Shown here piece after piece: positions 44,367 through 49,215 of a DNA stretch of 49,215 bases. Source of the stretch: Acidobacteriota bacterium (lineage in GTDB: Bacteria > Acidobacteriota > CAIWXX01). The stretch is taken from positions 1 to 49,215 of the forward strand of contig JACPPM010000286.1 in assembly GCA_016191015.1 (NCBI GenBank), read 5' to 3'. Each line of letters starts with the position of its first letter. The first letter of the stretch is position 1. Both the position numbers and the translations under genes were made by a program. The notes under the pieces are model-generated. The model worked only from the letters and a program-made list of their open reading frames with translations. It had not been told where the DNA came from and made no database searches.

Positions 44367-45094
44367 AGCCGACTATCTACGTGCTCGACGATGATCCCGG
44401 CGTTCTCAAGACGGTCCAGAGAACTCTGACGGATGTCACCGATGCCGTGCGTCTCTTCACTGACCCTGTCACGGCGATGCCGGAGATCCTCGCCAACCCA
44501 CCGGATCTCCTCCTGCTCGATCTCAACATGCCGGGCCTCAGCGGGTACGACTGTTGCAGTCAGATCCGGAGGGACCCACGCACCGAAGCTCTGCCGGTCA
44601 TCATGGTGACCGGCATCAACAACCCTGAGGATCGCGTCAAAGGGTTCAGTGTCGGTGCGGATGACTACATCGACAAGCCGTTCTATCCACCCGAGCTCGT
44701 GGCGCGGATCCAGGCCGTCCTGCGCCGTGTGCACGGTGGCGGTGAGCAGAGGATCGTGGCCGGTGAGGTCGAGATCGACCCACGCTCTCACGACGTGTTC
44801 GTGCGCGGAGAACGAGTCGAGCTGACGCTGCGCGAGTTCGAGATTTTGCGGCTGCTTGCCAGCGAACCCGGGCGCACGTTCGAGAGAAACGAAATCCGAG
44901 ATCTGATCAGCCGGCGAAACCCGGATCTCTACGAAATGACGAATGTGGTCGCGATGCACATCATGAACATCAGGAGGAAGATCGAGCGCGATCCGGACGA
45001 TGCTCGACTGATCCTCACGGTCCGCCAGGTCGGCTACAAATTTGCCGTCCAGGCGGCCGGCCGCGGAAAAGGGTCCTCGGAGCGCAGAGCCTAG
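44363..45094 (+). CDS. OmpR-family response regulator without adjacent kinase
   Basis: A 243-residue regulator. Receiver: acidic cluster YVLDDDP, phosphoacceptor Asp53 (LLLLDLNMPG), Thr in MVTGIN and Lys in YIDKPF. DNA-binding winged helix: ELTLREFEILRLLASEPGRTF, IMNIRRKIERDP and TVRQVGYKF. GTG at 44363 is chosen because GAGGAGG lies eight bases before it; it overlaps the cutA stop by four bases. No histidine kinase is in the neighbourhood. Confidence 0.93.
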   Translation: MKPTIYVLDDDPGVLKTVQRTLTDVTDAVRLFTDPVTAMPEILANPPDLLLLDLNMPGLSGYDCCSQIRRDPRTEALPVIMVTGINNPEDRVKGFSVGADDYIDKPFYPPELVARIQAVLRRVHGGGEQRIVAGEVEIDPRSHDVFVRGERVELTLREFEILRLLASEPGRTFERNEIRDLISRRNPDLYEMTNVVAMHIMNIRRKIERDPDDARLILTVRQVGYKFAVQAAGRGKGSSERRA

Positions 45095-45164
45095 TCATGT
45101 GCCGGAGCTCATCTGCCACGACTCGAATGCGGCGTGCGGCTTGGCCGCGTCCCGGCGAGCGACC

Positions 45165-46301
45165 GTGAAGGGGTACTCGACGAAGGCGATTCACGCCGGG
45201 CAGGAGCCTGACCCGACGACCGGCGCGATCATCACTCCGATCTACCAAACGTCGACATATATCCAGGAAGCGGTCGGCGTGCACAAGGGGTACGACTACG
45301 CGCGCACGATCAATCCGACGCGGGTGGCGGTCGAGCGCAACATCGCCGCACTCGAGAACGGAGCCTACGGCCTGGCATTCGCTTCGGGGATGGCTGCGAT
45401 CACGGCGGTCATGAGCCTGCTGAAGTCGGGAGAGCACGTCATCGCATCGCGCAACGTCTACGGCGGCACGTTCCGCCTCTTCGACATGGTCCTCACACGC
45501 CAGGGCCTCTCCTTCACCTGGGTCGATACGTCGGACCTTGCGAGCGTGGCGGACGCGATCAGGCCGCAGACGCGGATGCTCTACGTGGAGACGCCAACCA
45601 ACCCCACGATGGTCCTGACGGATCTCGCCGCGGCGTCGCGACTCGCCCGCGAACGCGACCTCATCCTCGTCGTCGACAATACGTTCATGAGCCCCTATTT
45701 CCAGCGACCGCTGGACCACGGCGCCGCTATCGTCGTGCATTCGACGACGAAGTACCTTAACGGCCACTCCGACAGCATCGGCGGGGCAATCGTCTGCAAC
45801 GAGGCCACCCACTACGAATGGCTCAAGTTCATCCAGAACAGCAGCGGCGCCATCCTCTCGCCCTTCGACAGCTGGCTGCTGCTCCGCGGCACAAAGACAC
45901 TGGCGCTGCGGATGGAGAAGCACAATTCGAACGCGATGATTGTCGCGCAGTTTCTCGCGAAGCACCCGGCGGTGACGAAGGTCAACTATCCCGGGCTGGC
46001 ATCGCACCCGCAGCACGAGCTGGCCGGGAGGCAGGCGAGTGGTTTCGGAGGAATGATCAGCTTCGACGTCGGAGACGGCGCGCGCGCGCGCGAGCTCCTC
46101 AAGACCGTGCGGCTGTGCACGCTGGCTGAGAGCCTCGGCGGCGTCGAGACGCTCATCTGTCATCCGGCGATGATGACTCACGCGATCGTGCCCGCGGAGG
46201 TGCGTGAGGAGCTCGGCATCACCGACGGCCTCGTGCGCCTCAGTGTCGGCTGTGAGGATGCCGAGGACATCGTCGACGACCTCGCGACCGCGCTGGCCTA
46301 G
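45165..46301 (+). CDS. Cystathionine gamma-synthase/lyase family PLP enzyme
   Basis: A protein of about 378 residues of the Cys/Met metabolism PLP family. Family text: STKAIHAGQEPDPTTGAII, SGMAAITAVMSLL, YVETPTNPTM, DNTFMSPYFQ and the PLP lysine in HSTTKYLNGHSD. It could be cystathionine gamma-synthase, a gamma-lyase or a homocysteine synthase; these are not separable by eye. GTG at 45165 gives the usual N-terminus, although its ribosome site is weak and the frame is open to 45042. Confidence 0.93.
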   Translation: MKGYSTKAIHAGQEPDPTTGAIITPIYQTSTYIQEAVGVHKGYDYARTINPTRVAVERNIAALENGAYGLAFASGMAAITAVMSLLKSGEHVIASRNVYGGTFRLFDMVLTRQGLSFTWVDTSDLASVADAIRPQTRMLYVETPTNPTMVLTDLAAASRLARERDLILVVDNTFMSPYFQRPLDHGAAIVVHSTTKYLNGHSDSIGGAIVCNEATHYEWLKFIQNSSGAILSPFDSWLLLRGTKTLALRMEKHNSNAMIVAQFLAKHPAVTKVNYPGLASHPQHELAGRQASGFGGMISFDVGDGARARELLKTVRLCTLAESLGGVETLICHPAMMTHAIVPAEVREELGITDGLVRLSVGCEDAEDIVDDLATALA

Positions 46302-46341
46302 TCGGCGGCCGGTTCCGATCGGACCCTCGAGAGACCACAAA

Positions 46342-46358
46342 ATGTAGTCCCACTACAT
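46342..46358. promoter_or_regulatory. Perfect 7-bp inverted repeat, possible operator
   Basis: ATGTAGT-CCC-ACTACAT lies 65 bases upstream of the -35 box of the ATP-grasp operon. Its size and position suit an operator or a small terminator for the PLP enzyme gene, which ends 40 bases earlier. There is no T-tract. Confidence 0.4.
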
Positions 46359-46422
46359 CTAGTATGGCCTGCGTATGTGTGTCTAAATCTAGCGGTTGCT
46401 GTGAGCGAAATGACTTTTTTTG

Positions 46423-46451
46423 TTGACAAACCTTGAACTCACACCTATATT
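46423..46451 (+). promoter_or_regulatory. Strong sigma70 promoter of the ATP-grasp operon
   Basis: Consensus TTGACA (46423-46428), a 17-base spacer, then TATATT (46446-46451), with an AT-rich tract of seven T just upstream. This is among the best promoters in the window. The leader to the start codon is about 48 bases. Confidence 0.8.
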
Positions 46452-46506
46452 TCAATTGAATACATGGACGCAAGTCCTGGATGGAAGGAGATCGCGGAGA
46501 AAGATT

Positions 46507-47538
46507 ATGCGAGTTGGATTGACCTACAACGTGAAGAAGGATTGCTCGGGCGAGGGAGACGAGCATCCTCCAAGTACGGTCGGCAGCGACGTATACGCTG
46601 AGTGGGACGAACCGGAAACCATCGAGGCGATACGAGCTGCCCTGAGCAGGAAGCACTCCGTCACCCTCATCGAGGCCGACGAGCACGCCTACGACACCCT
46701 CCGAACAACCCCCCCTGACATCGTCTTCAACATCGCCGAAGGCGCCTTTGGCGCGAGCCGTGAGGCGCAGATGCCGGCGATCTTCGAGATGCTTCGCATT
46801 CCCTACACCGGCTCCGACCCGCTCACACTCGCCCTCTGCCTCGACAAAGGCCGCGCGAAGGAGGTCCTCGCTTTCAACGGCGTTCCGACGCCGAGCTTCA
46901 AGGTGTTCACCTACCTCAACGGCAATGGCAACGGCCTGCGCTATCCGATGATCGTGAAGCCGCTCTTCGAGGGCTCCTCGAAGGGGATCTTCAACGACTC
47001 GGTGGTGAATGGCACGAAGGAGTTGCGGTCGAAGGTGCAATGGGTGCTGGACACCTACAAGCAGCCGGCGCTCGTCGAGCGCTATCTGACGGGGCGGGAG
47101 TTCACCGTTGCCCTGGTCGGAAACGGCGACAACATCACCGTTCTCCCGATCGTGGAGATCAAATTCGGCTCACTGCCTGCGGGGGCGACGCCGATTTACT
47201 CATTCGAAGCGAAATGGGTCTGGGACCGCGACGACAAGCCGCTCGACATTTTCGAGTGCCCTGCCCAGCTTGATTCGACAACCCGCGCAAAGATTGAAGC
47301 TATCTGCATCAAGGCGTACCGGGTCCTGCGCTGTCGCGACTGGTGCCGCATCGACGTGCGTCTGGACGGAGAGGGGAATCCGTACGTAATCGAGTTGAAC
47401 CCGCTGCCGGGCATCCTGCCGAAGCCGGAGTCCAACTCATGCTTCCCCAAGGCCGCCCGCGCCGCCGGCATGGACTACGACACGCTGATGAACAGAGTTC
47501 TGGAGGTCGCATGCGAACGTTACGGTATCGCCCCCTGA
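46507..47538 (+). CDS. D-Ala-D-Ala-ligase-like ATP-grasp enzyme 1
   Basis: A 343-residue ATP-grasp ligase. The N-terminal half has VFNIAEG, EMLRIPYTGSDPLTLALCLDKG (the Ddl-type substrate/ATP junction) and YPMIVKPLFEGSSKGI (grasp loop with serine). The metal ligands are in RIDVRLDG and ELNPLPGI. Such enzymes join a carboxyl group to an amine via acyl phosphate. The canonical Ddl HGxxGEDG motif is replaced, and a second paralogue follows, so ordinary D-Ala-D-Ala ligase is unlikely. Start at 46507, with GGAGAAAG upstream. Confidence 0.9.
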   Translation: MRVGLTYNVKKDCSGEGDEHPPSTVGSDVYAEWDEPETIEAIRAALSRKHSVTLIEADEHAYDTLRTTPPDIVFNIAEGAFGASREAQMPAIFEMLRIPYTGSDPLTLALCLDKGRAKEVLAFNGVPTPSFKVFTYLNGNGNGLRYPMIVKPLFEGSSKGIFNDSVVNGTKELRSKVQWVLDTYKQPALVERYLTGREFTVALVGNGDNITVLPIVEIKFGSLPAGATPIYSFEAKWVWDRDDKPLDIFECPAQLDSTTRAKIEAICIKAYRVLRCRDWCRIDVRLDGEGNPYVIELNPLPGILPKPESNSCFPKAARAAGMDYDTLMNRVLEVACERYGIAP

Positions 47539-48587
47539 AGGCGCCCGACTGCGCGATCGTCGCCAACAAGATCGTCATCGAGAAGATGACGGCCGAGGAC
47601 AGGGAGCTGCTTTCCGAGATTGCGGTCCGGGACGAGGTGGAGGCGATCCGGGCGAGCCTCTGCGAGCTGGGATACAATCCCCTGGTCATCGAAGTCTGGG
47701 ATGACGTCTCGGGTCTGCTCGCGACCCTGACCAAGAGAAAGCTCTCTTTCGTCTTCAACCTGTGCGAATCCCTGCAGGGCGATAGCACCCTCGAGATGTG
47801 CGTCCCGTCCATGCTCGAAATGCTCCGCATCCCCTACACCGGCTCCGCGCCGCTCACTCTGGGCCTCGCCCTCCACAAAGGGCGCGCCCGCGAGATCCTT
47901 CACTACTACCGCGTGCCGTATCCGCGGTTCGCAGTGCTCTCGGAGGTGCCGAAAGAGAAGCCGCGCGGCATTCCGTTTCCGATGATTGTGAAGCCGAGCC
48001 GCGAGGATGGGAGCGCGGGGATCACCAAGGATTCCGTGGTGCGGGGATTCGCGCAGCTCAAGGCGCAGGTCGATTATATCCTGCGGAACCACGAACAGCC
48101 GGCGCTGGTCGAGGAGTACATCGAGGGGCGGGAATTCAACGTAGCTGTCCTGGGAGACTCCGACCCGGTCGCGATGCCCGTTTCGGAGATCGATTTCAGC
48201 ACGTTGGATCCGTCGCTGCCCCCTATCGTCTCGTACGACGCCAAGTGGAACGTCAACAGCGCGTACTACCGTGGAACGGTGCCGAAGTGTCCGGCGGAGC
48301 TCGAACCGGCCGTCGAGGAACGGATCCGGCAGACCGCCCTGACGGCATACCGCGCGTTAGGAGTGCGGGATTACGGTCGCGTCGACATCCGGCTCTCGGC
48401 CGAGGGAACTCCGTATGTTCTCGAGGTGAACCCGAATCCGGACATCTCACCGAAGGCCGGACTCGCGCGGGCCGCGGGGGTGGCGGGGATGAGCTACCCC
48501 CAGCTCATCGAGCGGATCGTCGCATTGGCTCTGGCGCGATCGAGTGCCTATGAGTATCAGGAAGCTTCGGCCGTCGGACAGGGGTGA
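47511..48587 (+). CDS. D-Ala-D-Ala-ligase-like ATP-grasp enzyme 2
   Basis: A 358-residue paralogue of the preceding enzyme. It shares SFVFNLCESLQGDS, EMLRIPYTGSAPLTLGLALHKG, FPMIVKPSREDGSAGI, RVDIRLSA and EVNPNPDIS. The start at 47511 follows GGAGG and overlaps gene 1 by 28 bases, indicating tight coupling. The pair probably catalyses two successive ligations or works as a heteromer. It has an extra N-terminal 40 residues before the ligase core compared with gene 1. Substrates are unknown. Confidence 0.9.
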   Translation: MRTLRYRPLKAPDCAIVANKIVIEKMTAEDRELLSEIAVRDEVEAIRASLCELGYNPLVIEVWDDVSGLLATLTKRKLSFVFNLCESLQGDSTLEMCVPSMLEMLRIPYTGSAPLTLGLALHKGRAREILHYYRVPYPRFAVLSEVPKEKPRGIPFPMIVKPSREDGSAGITKDSVVRGFAQLKAQVDYILRNHEQPALVEEYIEGREFNVAVLGDSDPVAMPVSEIDFSTLDPSLPPIVSYDAKWNVNSAYYRGTVPKCPAELEPAVEERIRQTALTAYRALGVRDYGRVDIRLSAEGTPYVLEVNPNPDISPKAGLARAAGVAGMSYPQLIERIVALALARSSAYEYQEASAVGQG

Positions 48588-49023
48588 GATCGAGCGGATC
48601 GTTCGCGAGACCGGCGTCTTCAGCGAGCAGGAGGTCGCGATCGCCCTCGAGCTGCTCGACATCGCCATCACCAACCCTGCCCAGCGCGACTATGAGATCC
48701 ACGTGGCCGAGGACGATTGCGGAGTCCTGGGCTACATCTGCTTTGGGCCCGTCCCGCTGACGCAGGGCGTCTACGATCTGTACTGGATTGCCGTGTCTCC
48801 GGGGGCTCAAGGTAAAGGTGTCGGGAAGCAGCTCGTCGCATTCATGGAGGACGCGCTGGAGGCCCGGCGGGCGAGAAAGGTGATGATCGAGACATCCTCG
48901 ACACCGGTCTACGATCCGACGCGCGCCTTCTACCTGAGGCTCGGCTACCACGAAGCCGCCCGCATCGCCGACTTCTACAAGCCCGGCGATGCAAAAGTGA
49001 TCTACGCCCGAGACCTCGGCTGA
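48550..49023 (+). CDS. GNAT N-acetyltransferase
   Basis: A 157-residue GNAT enzyme. The acetyl-CoA signature LYWIAVSPGAQGKGVGKQL and the C-terminal AFYLRLGYHEAARI are clear. It overlaps the second ligase gene by 38 bases (ATG at 48550; GTG at 48544 is possible), so the three genes are made together. It probably acetylates the amino group of the ligase product or of its precursor. An N-acetylated dipeptide or similar small product is an inference from the gene set. Confidence 0.9.
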   Translation: MSIRKLRPSDRGEIERIVRETGVFSEQEVAIALELLDIAITNPAQRDYEIHVAEDDCGVLGYICFGPVPLTQGVYDLYWIAVSPGAQGKGVGKQLVAFMEDALEARRARKVMIETSSTPVYDPTRAFYLRLGYHEAARIADFYKPGDAKVIYARDLG

Positions 49024-49077
49024 GCGCTCGGCTTCCGCCGATGACGTGGCCGTGCGTGGGCCCTGTCTCGTGTACCA

Positions 49078-49194
49078 GGGCTGCGGCAAAGTCGAGGCGC
49101 CGACTCGGGCGAGGCCGTTCCGTGCGAAACCGCAGATGGCGCAGATTTCCGCGCAGATTACGCAGATACTTCCAGCATTCAACCGACGAGCAAC
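49078..49194. repeat. Right copy of the 117-bp inverted repeat
   Basis: Reverse complement of 4-120 with 5 mismatches (see left copy). The 9-base units here read CAGATTNCG in the plus direction. The last 21 bases of the window beyond it show no match to the left end. Confidence 0.9.
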
Positions 49195-49215
49195 TTGCTC
49201 CTCACTCTCGGGTCG

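Overview
The window is 49.2 kb of GC-rich bacterial DNA, densely packed with genes and free of recognisable transposases, integrases, rRNA, tRNA or CRISPR arrays. The gene content points to a Gram-negative (diderm) organism: an outer-membrane lipoprotein-sorting (LolA-like) protein, a predicted outer-membrane barrel, periplasmic and lipoprotein signal peptides, and a membrane NrfD-type quinol module with a tetraheme cytochrome. Two-component propeller proteins with Y_Y_Y domains, DUF3467, DUF4388 and intergenic short-period repeats are typical of deep-branching environmental lineages such as Acidobacteriota or related candidate phyla. The sequence alone does not allow a firm assignment.

Layout. 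0.2-6.4 kb: a secreted dienelactone-hydrolase-like enzyme, then a tight operon of a LolD/MacB-type ABC ATPase, its FtsX-type permease, a LolA-like periplasmic protein, an outer-membrane barrel and a LytS-type sensor kinase. 6.4-9.1 kb (minus): a giant propeller sensor without a kinase. 9.3-13.5 kb: an overlapping operon of a sugar-nucleotide epimerase, two radical SAM enzymes (one with a SPASM-like tail) and a family 2 glycosyltransferase. 13.6-17.3 kb: a DUF3179 protein, a LytTR response regulator that may be the missing partner of the LytS kinase, and glycine C-acetyltransferase (kbl). 17.5-25.3 kb: a PAP2-type membrane enzyme, gatB, an RDD membrane protein, a large TPR protein, ftcD and a DUF4388 protein. 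25.4-29.0 kb (minus): a trans-aconitate methyltransferase-like enzyme, cyclophilin, histone-deacetylase-family amidohydrolase and a thioester-reductase-like SDR. 29.3-32.8 kb: HU, a ROK sugar kinase, lepA and a small membrane protein. 33.2-35.6 kb: a tetraheme cytochrome / four-cluster ferredoxin / NrfD complex behind a near-consensus promoter. 35.9-42.2 kb (minus): half-length GDT1, DUF3467, and a run yajQ - polyprenyl synthetase - CYTH - murU-like - amgK-like - namZ-like whose last three genes fit MurNAc salvage. 42.3-46.3 kb: two uncharacterised proteins, cutA, an orphan OmpR-type regulator and a PLP enzyme of methionine/cysteine metabolism. 46.4-49.0 kb: a strong promoter driving two overlapping D-Ala-D-Ala-ligase-like ATP-grasp enzymes and a GNAT acetyltransferase.

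The non-coding part is unusual. The two ends of the window carry a 117-bp near-identical inverted repeat. A dispersed element of about 150-250 bp occurs three times, each time between codirectional genes, in the direction of transcription and ending in a hairpin. Several other gaps hold inverted pairs of 7-, 9- or 10-nt periodic repeats, and one holds a 99-bp cloverleaf-like palindrome. The best candidates for undescribed systems are the ATP-grasp/ATP-grasp/GNAT operon, the epimerase/double radical SAM/glycosyltransferase operon, the LolA/ABC/outer-membrane barrel/kinase operon and the three-copy oriented repeat element.
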